A DNA stretch of 64,000 nt from Sedimentibacter hydroxybenzoicus DSM 7310. GTDB lineage: Bacteria > Bacillota > Clostridia > Tissierellales > Sedimentibacteraceae. Under the pieces are notes generated by a model. The model was not told the origin of the DNA and did not search any database. It saw only the letters and a program-made list of their open reading frames with translations. Positions within the stretch are counted from its first letter, which is position 1. Each line of letters opens with the position of its first letter. A program made the translations under genes and the position numbers. Shown one piece after another: positions 16,690-25,689 of this stretch. The stretch spans positions 1 through 64,000 of the forward strand of contig NZ_JACBNQ010000013.1 of assembly GCF_013403245.1 (NCBI RefSeq). Reading direction: 5' to 3'.

Positions 16690-17811
16690 ATGTCTAAAAT
16701 AATATTTAAAAGAGAGGATATCAAACCTTTTTTAGAGGGTCTTACAATTTATGGTACCGGTGGCGGTGGAGAACCGGAGTGGGGTAAAGTAATTCTTGAA
16801 AATGATTTGGATCGCGGAAGAGTATATGAAATCGTTAATCCGGAAGATATTGAAGATGACGCATTTATTTGTAGTGGAGGAATAATGGGATCTGTAAAGT
16901 CCCTTGATGATTTGTCATTTGTAGATACAACATTAGGTTGGGAAAAGGACTTCCCGTTAGTAAATGCTATTAGGGCTATGGAAAAAATTAAGGGAAGAAA
17001 AGTAGATTATCTTATTCCATTTGAGGTTGGAGCATTAAATACTCCGGTTATTATGTCAGCAGCTGCAAGACTTGGGATACCTATGATTAATGGGGATGCA
17101 TGTGGTAGAAGTTGTCCTGAGACGCAGATGGCATCTTTTATAGGGCATGGAATAGATCTTTACCCAATGCCTTTGTTAGATAGCTATGGAAATACAACCA
17201 TTGTAATGAAAGGAAACACTCCTACATATGCAGATGAAGTAGGAAGATTTATTGTTGTAAAGGGTGGCGGATTTGGTGCAAATGCACATTATCCAATGTC
17301 AGGTGCAGAGTTAAAACGTTCTTGTGTACCATATACAGTAACTAGAGCAATTGAATTTGGTAAGGTTATTGAAAACGCTAATATAAAAGGTGAAAACCCG
17401 GTAGAGGCATTTAGAAAGACCGTAGATGGCAAATTACTATTTGAAGGCGTAATTAGCCATTTAGAAGGAGAGGACAGAGGTGGTTTCTACCTTACAAACC
17501 TTACAATGGATGGAAAGGGTCAATTTTCCGGGAAAAAATTAAAAATGGTTGTAAAGAATGAATCTATGGCAGTTTGGATTGATGATAAGTTAGCCATTAT
17601 GTTCCCTGATTGTGCATTTATGTTAGACACAGAAACGGGATATGGTATTCCCAGTATAGACCATAAAGTAGGACTTGCTATGTCAATAGTATGTACACCA
17701 TGCCATGAAAGAATTCGAGAATGTATGGAAACTGAAATAGGTAAAATTGCATATGGTGCTGCAAGATATGGATATAGCGAATTAGAATACATTCCTTTTG
17801 AAAATCTATAA
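16690..17811 (+). CDS. DUF917-family protein
   Basis: A 373-residue protein of the DUF917 family (S-methyl-thiohydantoin desulfurase-like in newer domain naming), often found beside hydantoinases and transporters. Recognisable blocks: LTIYGTGGGGEPEWGK near residue 17, ICSGGIMGSVKSLDD near 63, PFEVGALNTPVIMSAAARLG, then INGDACGRSCPETQMAS, and FPDCAFMLDTETGYGI near the C-terminus. The catalytic role is not established from sequence. Start ATG 16690 follows GGGAGGAAG. Its position between aminotransferase and transporter suggests an early step on the imported substrate. Confidence 0.82.
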   Translation: MSKIIFKREDIKPFLEGLTIYGTGGGGEPEWGKVILENDLDRGRVYEIVNPEDIEDDAFICSGGIMGSVKSLDDLSFVDTTLGWEKDFPLVNAIRAMEKIKGRKVDYLIPFEVGALNTPVIMSAAARLGIPMINGDACGRSCPETQMASFIGHGIDLYPMPLLDSYGNTTIVMKGNTPTYADEVGRFIVVKGGGFGANAHYPMSGAELKRSCVPYTVTRAIEFGKVIENANIKGENPVEAFRKTVDGKLLFEGVISHLEGEDRGGFYLTNLTMDGKGQFSGKKLKMVVKNESMAVWIDDKLAIMFPDCAFMLDTETGYGIPSIDHKVGLAMSIVCTPCHERIRECMETEIGKIAYGAARYGYSELEYIPFENL

Positions 17812-17843
17812 CAACTAAAAATGCTAGACTTAATAGAAAGGAT

Positions 17844-19352
17844 GTGGTCAACATTAATCAAAATGTTATTGAGGTAAAGGACATTGGCAAAGAATTTAAT
17901 GGTGTATGGGTTTTAAATAATATTGATTTCGATTTAAAACGCGGAGAAATACATGCATTAGTTGGGGAAAACGGAGCAGGTAAATCGACCTTTATTAAGA
18001 TTTTATCAGGAGTCCATTGTCAATCCTCGGGAAATATTTTTATAAATGGAAAACCAATAAAATTTACTTGTGTTGAACATAGTGAAAGTAGTGGAATACG
18101 TACAGTTCATCAAGAAATAAACTTAGTCCCTTATTTCAAGGTTTATGAAAATATGTTTGTTGGATCAGAACTTGAAAAGTCTGTTGGGGGTTTAAAGATA
18201 ATTGATAGTAAAGAAATGAAGAAATGTGCTGTTGAGGTTTTAAATCGTCTGGGTGTAGAACTTGATATTGATAAAACAACATCAGAAATAAATACAGCAA
18301 TGAAGAAAATTGTTGAAATATGCAAGGTCTTAGTTTATAAGCCTGATATTATCATATTTGACGAGCCTACTACAGCTTTGGGTCAGGAAGAAAGAAAAAG
18401 CTTGTTAAACACAATTACAACGTTAAAGGAACAAGGGATTTCTATAATTTATGTTTCTCACAATCTCGAAGAAATAAAAGAAATTGCAGATAGAGTTACA
18501 GTTTTCCGTGATGGAAAAAAGGTGGCACTTTTAGAAAAGGAAGAAATAACTATTGATAGTATTATTTCAAATATGTTGGGAGAAAAAACATATAACAGTT
18601 ATATAAGAGAAAAGTCTTGTGCACAAGAAGAAGAAATACTGAGGTTTGAAGATGTTTCTACTGACTTACTAAAGCATGTAAACTTCAGTGTAAAAAAGGG
18701 CGAAATGCTAGGCATAGCAGGTGTTGTTGGTGCCGGCAAAACAGAAATAGCAAAAGCAATATTTGGTCTGGATAAAGTTAAATCCGGTTCAATAGTAGTG
18801 AATGGTAATAAAATAACGCCAACTCCGGATAATGCAATCAAAAATAAAATTGCTTTAGTACCTGAAGAAAGACAGCTGCAGGGGATTATTCCCAACTTTT
18901 CAGTATCAAAAAATGTTACTTTAACCTATTTAGAAAAATGGTCAAATAACGGAGTGCTTAATTCAAAAAGTGAATATAATTCTGCTGTAAAATATATAGA
19001 CAAGCTATCAATAAAAACTCAAGGTCCCGAACAAATGATAAAGTACTTAAGTGGGGGTAACCAGCAGAAGGTAATTTTATCAAGATGGTTAGTTGGCGAT
19101 TTTGAAATCGGCGTTTTTGATGAACCAACAAAAGGAATAGATATAAAAGCTAAAGAAGATATTTATATATTAATGGACGAGCTTTCCCAACAGGGAAAAT
19201 CTATAATTATAATGTCATCATATTTGCCTGAATTGATTTACAATTGTGATCGTATCATTGTATTGAAAGATGGCGAAATAGTTGGTGAATTTACAACAAA
19301 TCAAGATAACCTTGAAGAAAAAATCTGCAAGGTAATGTTGGGAGGATGCTAG
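17844..19352 (+). CDS. Sugar ABC transporter ATP-binding protein (two NBDs, RbsA-type)
   Basis: A 502-residue cytoplasmic ATPase with two fused nucleotide-binding domains. NBD1: Walker A GENGAGKST near residue 38 and Walker B IIIFDEPTTALG near 168; its signature region is degenerate (TSEINTAMKKIVEICKVL). NBD2: Walker A-like GVVGAGKTEIAK near 293, signature LSGGNQQKVILSRW near 405, and Walker B IGVFDEPTKGID. A degenerate signature in the first domain is normal for this family. The GTG at 17844 is only a few bases from GAAAGGAT, so a slightly later start is possible. It pairs with the permease at 19354, one base after its stop. Confidence 0.92.
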   Translation: MVNINQNVIEVKDIGKEFNGVWVLNNIDFDLKRGEIHALVGENGAGKSTFIKILSGVHCQSSGNIFINGKPIKFTCVEHSESSGIRTVHQEINLVPYFKVYENMFVGSELEKSVGGLKIIDSKEMKKCAVEVLNRLGVELDIDKTTSEINTAMKKIVEICKVLVYKPDIIIFDEPTTALGQEERKSLLNTITTLKEQGISIIYVSHNLEEIKEIADRVTVFRDGKKVALLEKEEITIDSIISNMLGEKTYNSYIREKSCAQEEEILRFEDVSTDLLKHVNFSVKKGEMLGIAGVVGAGKTEIAKAIFGLDKVKSGSIVVNGNKITPTPDNAIKNKIALVPEERQLQGIIPNFSVSKNVTLTYLEKWSNNGVLNSKSEYNSAVKYIDKLSIKTQGPEQMIKYLSGGNQQKVILSRWLVGDFEIGVFDEPTKGIDIKAKEDIYILMDELSQQGKSIIIMSSYLPELIYNCDRIIVLKDGEIVGEFTTNQDNLEEKICKVMLGGC

Positions 19353-19353
19353 G

Positions 19354-20331
19354 ATGATTAAAGGTGATAAAATACAGTCGCGTGATTGGTTACACTTTTC
19401 AAAGAAGTATGGTACAGCCTTGTTTGGGCTTGTTGTATTTGTGTTTTTTTCAGTATTTGCTAATAATTTTTTTACAATAAATAATCAGCTAATGTTACTC
19501 AGACAAATGAGTATGCTGACAGTTGTTGCTCTTGGTTTTACTTTTGTTATGGCAGCCGGAGGCTTTGATATGTCTTTAGGAAATGCGGCGGGATTAATCA
19601 ATATAACATTCGGTGCCATACTGATTGCTACAAATAATTTTATGCTATCGCTTATAGGTGCATTAACAGTAGGAGTTTTATTAGGCTTAACTAATGGTTT
19701 GTTAGTAGCTATTATTGGATTACCTGATTTTATTGCTACATTTGCAGTGGGTACTATTACGGTTGGATTAAAGATGCTTATAACTAAAGGCAATCCCATG
19801 TCGTTTCCTCAAGATGTGAGTAAAGCAGCTTTATTTGTTGGACAAGGTAAAATAGGCAGCATTCCGTTCCCTGTAATTTTAATGCTGATATTGGTTGTTT
19901 TAGTTGCATTTGTATTAGAGAAAACTCGTTTAGGAAGACGTATATATGCAATTGGAGGTAACAAAGTAGCAAGTCAATATGGTGGAATTAATGTAAAAAA
20001 ATATAGACTTTATACATTTATATTTTCAGGAGTATTTTTAGCAATCGCATCGGTTATGTTGACATCTAGATTAGGATCTGCTCAGCCATTAGCAGGTGAA
20101 GACTTTATGTTAGATACTATCGCCGCAGTATTTTTAAGTACTACTATGTTTGGAGAGGGAGAACCAAAGGCTATAGGTACATTTATTGGTGCATTTATTA
20201 TATGTATGCTTACTAATGGATTAACAATGCTTAATATTGAATATTACTTCCAATATATAACAAAGGGGCTGGTAGTAATTCTATCTGTTTTAACTTCGGT
20301 TTACTTAGGTGGAAAACTTAAGAAATCTTAA
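19354..20331 (+). CDS. Sugar ABC transporter permease (RbsC-type)
   Basis: A 325-residue membrane protein of the BPD_transp_2 family with about eight to ten hydrophobic helices. GFTFVMAAGGFDMSLGNAAG (about 62-81) and the cytoplasmic coupling region GRRIYAIGGNKVASQYGGIN (about 194-213) are the family hallmarks. It forms the channel for the two-domain ATPase encoded immediately before and for the binding proteins at 12153 and 21168. The RBS GGGAGG lies inside the end of the ATPase gene. Confidence 0.93.
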   Translation: MIKGDKIQSRDWLHFSKKYGTALFGLVVFVFFSVFANNFFTINNQLMLLRQMSMLTVVALGFTFVMAAGGFDMSLGNAAGLINITFGAILIATNNFMLSLIGALTVGVLLGLTNGLLVAIIGLPDFIATFAVGTITVGLKMLITKGNPMSFPQDVSKAALFVGQGKIGSIPFPVILMLILVVLVAFVLEKTRLGRRIYAIGGNKVASQYGGINVKKYRLYTFIFSGVFLAIASVMLTSRLGSAQPLAGEDFMLDTIAAVFLSTTMFGEGEPKAIGTFIGAFIICMLTNGLTMLNIEYYFQYITKGLVVILSVLTSVYLGGKLKKS

Positions 20332-20372
20332 TTAACATAGAAAAATAAATTAATTAAAAGTAGGTGGCGGTT

Positions 20373-21104
20373 ATGATAAAAGTATTAGGTTTTTGTGCAA
20401 GCCCGCGTATGGGAAACAGCTTATATTTACTAAATAAAGCAATGGATGAAATTAAAATACATGCAGGTAATTTGGGTGAAGAGGTTTCAGTAGAAATTTG
20501 TTCAGTACGTGGGAAAAAGTTAAGTGGTTGTGTAATGTGTCAAGGTTGTATGAAGGATGGCATTTGTATTATTAAGGATGACTTTAAGGAAATGCAGGAC
20601 ATGTGGTTAAATGCTGATGTAATTATATATTCAGTGCCCGTTTATCATATGGGAATGCCGGCTCAAATGAAAGCATTCATTGATAGATTAGGTAACAGTA
20701 TGTTTGGTAGATATAAGGAAATATTTCCAAATATGACTACAGCACCTAAACCGCTTAAAGTAGTTGGTTGTATAGCACAAGGTGTACATGCCTTTTCGGG
20801 TCAAGAACACACCATTACGCAGGTTATAAATCATGCTATGATTTGTGGTTGTGTACCTGTGGCAGGAGATTTATGGGAATCTTATATAGGTGCCGGTGGG
20901 TGGACATCTAATGATGAAAACAGAAATGCTTTAGAAGAGCAATATGAAGACGGCACAGAGGATTCGCGTATAGTGGTTACATCGAGCCAATCTTTAGCAA
21001 GAAGAGCATTAGATATAGCTATATTGTTAAAAAACGGTGGAATTAATAGTCGAAAAGTGATTGATGATCCAGTGTATATAGCTTTTAGAGATAATTTACA
21101 ATAG
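20373..21104 (+). CDS. Iron-sulfur flavoprotein / NADPH-dependent FMN reductase family
   Basis: A 243-residue flavodoxin-fold protein: GFCASPRMGNSLYLLNKA near the N-terminus binds FMN phosphate. A compact cysteine motif, C53-x2-C56-x2-C59-x5-C65, is that of archaeal/clostridial iron-sulfur flavoproteins carrying a [4Fe-4S] cluster. YSVPVYHMGMPAQMKAFIDR (near 89-108) is the conserved second flavin-binding segment. It probably shuttles electrons between ferredoxin and an unknown acceptor. Start ATG 20373 follows AGGTGGCGG; an in-frame GTG at 20364 lies within that site. Confidence 0.82.
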   Translation: MIKVLGFCASPRMGNSLYLLNKAMDEIKIHAGNLGEEVSVEICSVRGKKLSGCVMCQGCMKDGICIIKDDFKEMQDMWLNADVIIYSVPVYHMGMPAQMKAFIDRLGNSMFGRYKEIFPNMTTAPKPLKVVGCIAQGVHAFSGQEHTITQVINHAMICGCVPVAGDLWESYIGAGGWTSNDENRNALEEQYEDGTEDSRIVVTSSQSLARRALDIAILLKNGGINSRKVIDDPVYIAFRDNLQ

Positions 21105-21167
21105 AACTGGATAACAGAAAGCAGATGATTATTAACCGTTAAAATAAAGTAAAAAAAGGAGAATATT

Positions 21168-22133
21168 ATGTTAAAAAGAATTTTAAGTATTGCATTATGT
21201 ATTATGTTAGTTTTTAGCATGGCTGGTTGTCAAAGTTCTAATGCTCCACAAGAAAACACTGATCAAAACTCATCAGAAAAGACATTTAAAGTAGGTATAA
21301 ATAATTTTGGTCTGGCAAACTTTTTCGCTCGTGCAGGAAAAGCAGCATTAGAGGATGAACTGCAGAAATTAGGTTGTGAAGTACTTGCAACTGTTACTGG
21401 TGATGTTGCTGCTAGAAGTACGGCAATTGAAAACATGATTAGTCAGGGTTGTGATGCTATAATTATTGAAGAAGGCGATATAAATGAAGTAGCTCCGGTG
21501 TTGCGAGAAGCTAAAGAAAAAGGCATAATAATAGGCTCAATGGATGCGGGTAATGCAGATTTTGTTGATGTTTATGTATCCTCCGATAACACTAAGCTTG
21601 GTACCGAGGCAGCAGAACAAATGATGGCAGCTATTGGAGGGAAAGGTACCATTGTAGAAATTGTTAATGATGCCGGTAGTATGATAAGAATGAGAAAGGA
21701 TGCAATGCATGCAGTTGTTGATAAGTATCCAGAAGCAGAAGTAAAATACAGCTTTGTATATGCTTGGCCTGATTTTTATCCAGATACTAAAAATAAGATG
21801 GAATCTCTCTTGCAAGCAAACTCTAATCCAGGTGACATAGCAGCTGTTTATGCTACATTTGATGGTGTCGGAGTAGCAGCGGCTGATGCAATACGTGAAG
21901 CTGGTTTACAAGATAGCATAGTTGTAGTAGGTATTGACGGTGACCCGGAGGCATACAAAGAAATGAGAAAGGCTGATAGTCCATTTATAGCAACTTTAGC
22001 GCAGGATCCAGATACAATAGCAAGAACATGTGTGCAATCAGTTATTGATTTATTAAATGGAAAAACTATTCCGGAGCAATCGATATTTATCCCGGGTATC
22101 TTAATTACAAAGGACAATATACCTGCAGAGTAA
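21168..22133 (+). CDS. Sugar-type ABC substrate-binding lipoprotein, second copy
   Basis: A 321-residue lipoprotein with signal peptide and lipobox MAGC (cysteine near 21), then a Ser/Asn/Gln-rich linker and a type 1 periplasmic binding fold: KVGINNFGLANFF, MISQGCDAIIIEEGDI, GTIVEIVNDAGSMIRMRKDA and VVVGIDGDPEAYKEMRK. Paralogous to 12153-13091 over the full length. One copy lies upstream of iclR and one inside the main operon, which suggests different substrates, anomers or expression levels served by a single permease. RBS AAAAGGAG. Confidence 0.9.
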   Translation: MLKRILSIALCIMLVFSMAGCQSSNAPQENTDQNSSEKTFKVGINNFGLANFFARAGKAALEDELQKLGCEVLATVTGDVAARSTAIENMISQGCDAIIIEEGDINEVAPVLREAKEKGIIIGSMDAGNADFVDVYVSSDNTKLGTEAAEQMMAAIGGKGTIVEIVNDAGSMIRMRKDAMHAVVDKYPEAEVKYSFVYAWPDFYPDTKNKMESLLQANSNPGDIAAVYATFDGVGVAAADAIREAGLQDSIVVVGIDGDPEAYKEMRKADSPFIATLAQDPDTIARTCVQSVIDLLNGKTIPEQSIFIPGILITKDNIPAE

Positions 22134-22209
22134 TATAAAAATGATAATGCCATTATCTGTTGTGTTTGCAGGTAATGGCATGAAAATAAAAGTAAGGAGG
22201 TAAGCAGCA

Positions 22210-24138
22210 ATGTTACCTAAAAATGGCGCAACAATTTTAAGAGTTAATTTAAGCACTAAAGAAATTGAAAAAAGAGAAATTACAGATCAGGAAGTACTTA
22301 AAAAAACCTTAGGTGGAAGAGGTTTGGCAACTTATATTTATATTAATGAATATGACCAAACATTACCGCCGGAAGATGAAAGCTCTCCAATTATGTTCGC
22401 AACCGGTTTGCTAACTAGCACTATGGTTCCTTGTTCCGGAAGAACATCAATAATATTTAAAAGTCCTGTTACAAAATCTTTCTTTAAAACAAATGTTGGT
22501 GGGCACTTTGGCGGTGGATTAAAATATGCAGGATATGATATTTTAATAGTAGAAGGAAAGTCTGAAACTCCTTGTTATATTTACATTAGAGATGATAAGG
22601 TAGAGATTTTGGATGCCAGCGATTTGTGGGGCATGGATAACAGAGAAATAAATGCAGAATTGCGTTCTAGATATAATGATGAAGAGCTTCAGCTTGCTAA
22701 TATTGGTCCGGCAGGAGAAAACCAAGTTGCTTTTGCATCCATACATGCATCAATATATAATGCCGCGGCAAGAGGTGGTGGTGGTGCGGTTATGGGATCT
22801 AAAAACCTTAAATGTATAGCTGTTCACGGCACTAAATGTGTAGAAATAGCCAGACCTGAGGAATTTTATAATGCAGTTACAAGAATAAGTGCTAAGATGG
22901 ATCAGGTTCCGGGAGTTAAGGGTCTTACAATGTATGGGACAAGTATAGGGATAGAGTCAACAAATGCTATAGGTGCATTTCCGGTAAAGAACTTTCAAGA
23001 AAACCAAATTGAAGGTGTTGAAACTTTAACTGGACAATACATAGTAGATAGTGGATTGTTAAAAAATAGGATTGGATGCTATACATGTCCTGTATCATGT
23101 CATAGATTCTGTACAATCGATGAGGGTAAGTATAAGGGCACATTTACAGGGGGACCTGAGTACGAAACATTATCTTCCTTTGGCGGAGGATGTGGAACCA
23201 CAGATACTTATACTGTATTAAAGGCTAACGAGTATTGTAATATTTTGGGAATGGATGTTATATCTGCAGGGGCTATGATTCAATGGCTGATGGAATGTAA
23301 ACAAAGAGGTGTGGTTACAGATGAGATAGCAGATGGACTGGATTTGAGCTGGGGAAATGGAGATACTATAGTTGAATTAACTAGAAGAATGGCGTATAGA
23401 GAAGGTGTAGGTGACCTGCTAGCTAATGGGGTTAAGGTCGCATCTGAAATTATTGGAAAAGATTCATACAAGTGGGCAATACAAGCAAAAGGATTAGAGC
23501 AATCAAGAGTAGAAACAAGAGCAGCTTTTGGATATGCTTTAGCGTTTGCTATAAATTCCCGTGGTCCTGACCATTTAAACACAGAGCCTTTAGCAGAGTT
23601 TGGTGGCGATGCTGTTGGAGTTGAAGTGATTAAAAAAATAACTGGTAGTGAGAAGTATGCATATCCACATACTACCGAAAAGAGACCTGAAATAATACGT
23701 TGGCATGAGGACATTTATGCAGCAGGTGATTCATTAGGAATATGCGCATTTCCTACTACTGCACAGTTTTGGATGGATGAAAGTGATTTAGCTGAGCTAT
23801 TTAGCGCATCAACAGGAATTGATGTAACAGAAGAGGATATATTGGAAGGCGGAAGACGTACCATACTTATGGAGCGTATATGTGTTGGAATGATGGGCTT
23901 TGACAGAAATGATGATAAGCTGCCATGGAGATTAATGAATGAAAAACTTAAAGGTGCTAAACATGATAATGCAATAAATTCTCATGAAGATATTGAAATG
24001 ATGAAAGATAGGTACTATGAATTGCATCAATGGGATGTAACAAGCGGACTTCCAACAAAAGAAATTATTAAAGATTCTAACCTCGAAGAATTTGTGGAAA
24101 AGTATTCAAAATATGTTCATATTAAGGAGGAGTATTAA
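22210..24138 (+). CDS. Tungsten-type aldehyde:ferredoxin oxidoreductase
   Basis: A 642-residue AOR-family catalytic subunit that oxidises an aldehyde to the acid with bis-tungstopterin and a [4Fe-4S] cluster. N-terminal AOR domain: LGGRGLATYIY, VPCSGRTSIIFKSPVT and NVGGHFGGGLKYAGYD. Cluster cysteines are C290, C293 and C297 (GCYTCPVSC), with a fourth in DSLGICAFPTT near residue 500. FGYALAFAINSRGPDHLN contains family residues near the cofactor. Followed at once by a polyferredoxin and MoaD/ThiF-like genes, as in other AOR operons. The aldehyde substrate is not readable; a glyceraldehyde-type product of the aldolases below is a reasonable inference. Confidence 0.9.
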   Translation: MLPKNGATILRVNLSTKEIEKREITDQEVLKKTLGGRGLATYIYINEYDQTLPPEDESSPIMFATGLLTSTMVPCSGRTSIIFKSPVTKSFFKTNVGGHFGGGLKYAGYDILIVEGKSETPCYIYIRDDKVEILDASDLWGMDNREINAELRSRYNDEELQLANIGPAGENQVAFASIHASIYNAAARGGGGAVMGSKNLKCIAVHGTKCVEIARPEEFYNAVTRISAKMDQVPGVKGLTMYGTSIGIESTNAIGAFPVKNFQENQIEGVETLTGQYIVDSGLLKNRIGCYTCPVSCHRFCTIDEGKYKGTFTGGPEYETLSSFGGGCGTTDTYTVLKANEYCNILGMDVISAGAMIQWLMECKQRGVVTDEIADGLDLSWGNGDTIVELTRRMAYREGVGDLLANGVKVASEIIGKDSYKWAIQAKGLEQSRVETRAAFGYALAFAINSRGPDHLNTEPLAEFGGDAVGVEVIKKITGSEKYAYPHTTEKRPEIIRWHEDIYAAGDSLGICAFPTTAQFWMDESDLAELFSASTGIDVTEEDILEGGRRTILMERICVGMMGFDRNDDKLPWRLMNEKLKGAKHDNAINSHEDIEMMKDRYYELHQWDVTSGLPTKEIIKDSNLEEFVEKYSKYVHIKEEY

Positions 24139-24139
24139 T

Positions 24140-24550
24140 ATGAAAAAAATAATTGTTAATCCTAAGTTGTGCTCAGGCTGTAATACTTGTGTATTAAACT
24201 GCTCCTTTATGCATCATAAAGCATTTTCACATAAATTATCAAACATTAGAATTATTGGTAAGGAAGAAAGAGCAAGTTTCAAACCAACACTTTGTATTCA
24301 ATGTGAGGAAAGAAACTGCGTTAAAGTGTGCCCTGTAGAAGCTATATCTATTAACGAAGAAACTGGTGCAGTTATTGTAAATAAAGATAAGTGTATTTTA
24401 TGTGAGATGTGTATTGATGCATGTGAACATAATGCAATTCGTAATACTAACGATACCAATAATAACGAGTATATTGCCATATGTGATTTATGTAATGGTG
24501 ATCCCCACTGTGTTAAATTCTGCAGACTCGGTGCATTAAAATATGAGTAA
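24140..24550 (+). CDS. Polyferredoxin, electron-transfer subunit of the AOR
   Basis: A 136-residue protein rich in cysteine, in the DMSO-reductase-FeS/HycB-like fold with about four [4Fe-4S] clusters. Motifs: CSGCNTCVLNC (near 11-21), CIQCEERNCVKVCP, CILCEMCIDACEHNA, and CDLCNGDPHCVKFC near the C-terminus. Starts two bases after the AOR stop, with GGAGG inside the end of that gene; the earlier open frame (from 24092) lies within AOR and is rejected. It probably carries electrons from the tungsten enzyme to ferredoxin. Confidence 0.9.
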   Translation: MKKIIVNPKLCSGCNTCVLNCSFMHHKAFSHKLSNIRIIGKEERASFKPTLCIQCEERNCVKVCPVEAISINEETGAVIVNKDKCILCEMCIDACEHNAIRNTNDTNNNEYIAICDLCNGDPHCVKFCRLGALKYE

Positions 24551-24564
24551 TGGATGGATGATTT

Positions 24565-24834
24565 ATGGCTAAAGTTAGATTTGTTTCACCCTATAATAAA
24601 ATAACCGGTACTACATGGGACGAGATAGGCGGAAATACAATAGGCGAAGTGTGCCAAAATATAATTAAAAAATACGGTGAGGAATTAGCATTTTTGTTAG
24701 ATAAAAATGGAGATCTTTCTAAAGAGGTAGTAATACTAGTTGATAGAAGAGGTGCTCTAACTTTAGATGGATTTAGTACCCCCGTAAAAGAAGATACAGA
24801 GGTAATAATTATGGAGTATTTAGGATGGGCATAA
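24565..24834 (+). CDS. MoaD/ThiS-like ubiquitin-fold protein with atypical C-terminus
   Basis: An 89-residue beta-grasp protein: KVRFVSPYNKITG opening strand, TIGEVCQNIIKKYGEEL helix, VVILVDRRGALTLDG, and TEVIIMEYLGWA at the end. MoaD proteins donate sulfur for the dithiolene of molybdopterin or tungstopterin and normally end in Gly-Gly. Here the last residues are Leu-Gly-Trp-Ala, so the canonical thiocarboxylate tail is missing. The stop overlaps the start of the E1-like gene. Its location between the AOR subunits and the E1 indicates a role in cofactor supply, but by an altered or processed tail. Confidence 0.78.
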   Translation: MAKVRFVSPYNKITGTTWDEIGGNTIGEVCQNIIKKYGEELAFLLDKNGDLSKEVVILVDRRGALTLDGFSTPVKEDTEVIIMEYLGWA

Positions 24835-25676
24835 TCGTAGACAATAGCAATATGGAAGAAAACTATATAAATAAATCTAAAATAATAATAGAGGGTAAGT
24901 ATGTTTTGCGGATAAAAAATGTTCATGAGCTTTCTGAAATGCTGAACAAAAGCATTCGGCAAACGGAATTATATTTATTAGAGCAAAACATACTACCATA
25001 CAGATATATTGGTACAGCAAGATTTATTGGACTCTCCGGCATAGAAAAGTTACTTAAATCCCGTGTTGCAATAATTGGATGTGGTGGCGTAGGTGGATAT
25101 ATTGGTGAATTATGTGCTAGATTAGGTGTTGGTGAAATACTGCTTTTTGATGGAGATGTGTTTGAAGAAAGTAACATAAACAGGCAAATAGGATGCCTCG
25201 AAAAAAATATTGGAAAGCATAAGGCCGAAATAATAGCTGATAGAATAAAGGATATCAACAGTGCTACTGAAGTTTCTTATAAAAATATATTCCTGCATAA
25301 TGATCAATTTATTGAAGAGTTTTCTAACAGTGATATAGTAATTGATGCTGTTGATAATATCCAGGACCGCTTAGATATTGCCAAAGCTTGCATGGAATTA
25401 ATGATTCCTTTTATTCACGGAAGTATAGGTAATAGTTCAGTCCATGTGGGAGTAGCAACACCTGATAATAATTTTCTAGAAGAAATTTACAGTCATAAAC
25501 ATACAAATAATATGTTGTTGGGAAATCCGGCACCCACTGCCATACTATGTGCGGCACTTCAGGTATGTGAATTAGTAAAAATTATTTGTGGGATTGGAGA
25601 TGTTTTAAGCGGTAGTTTACTGCATTATAACTGGCTATCCAATGATTTAGTAACATTTGATATAACAAATAAATAA
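24825..25676 (+). CDS. ThiF/MoeB/HesA-family adenylyltransferase
   Basis: A 283-residue E1-like enzyme that adenylates the C-terminus of ubiquitin-fold sulfur carriers. The nucleotide motif is IIGCGGVGGYIGELCARLG (about 82-100), followed by FDGDVFEESNINRQIG with the adenylation Asp and Arg. The family DAVDNIQDRLDIAKAC segment follows near 180. An N-terminal extension of about 75 residues precedes the Rossmann core, and the usual CxxC zinc pairs of MoeB are not evident. It overlaps the MoaD-like gene by 10 nt, the normal partner arrangement. The start ATG has no strong RBS, consistent with translational coupling. Confidence 0.85.
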   Translation: MGIIVDNSNMEENYINKSKIIIEGKYVLRIKNVHELSEMLNKSIRQTELYLLEQNILPYRYIGTARFIGLSGIEKLLKSRVAIIGCGGVGGYIGELCARLGVGEILLFDGDVFEESNINRQIGCLEKNIGKHKAEIIADRIKDINSATEVSYKNIFLHNDQFIEEFSNSDIVIDAVDNIQDRLDIAKACMELMIPFIHGSIGNSSVHVGVATPDNNFLEEIYSHKHTNNMLLGNPAPTAILCAALQVCELVKIICGIGDVLSGSLLHYNWLSNDLVTFDITNK

Positions 25677-25689
25677 TAAGGTGACTTGT

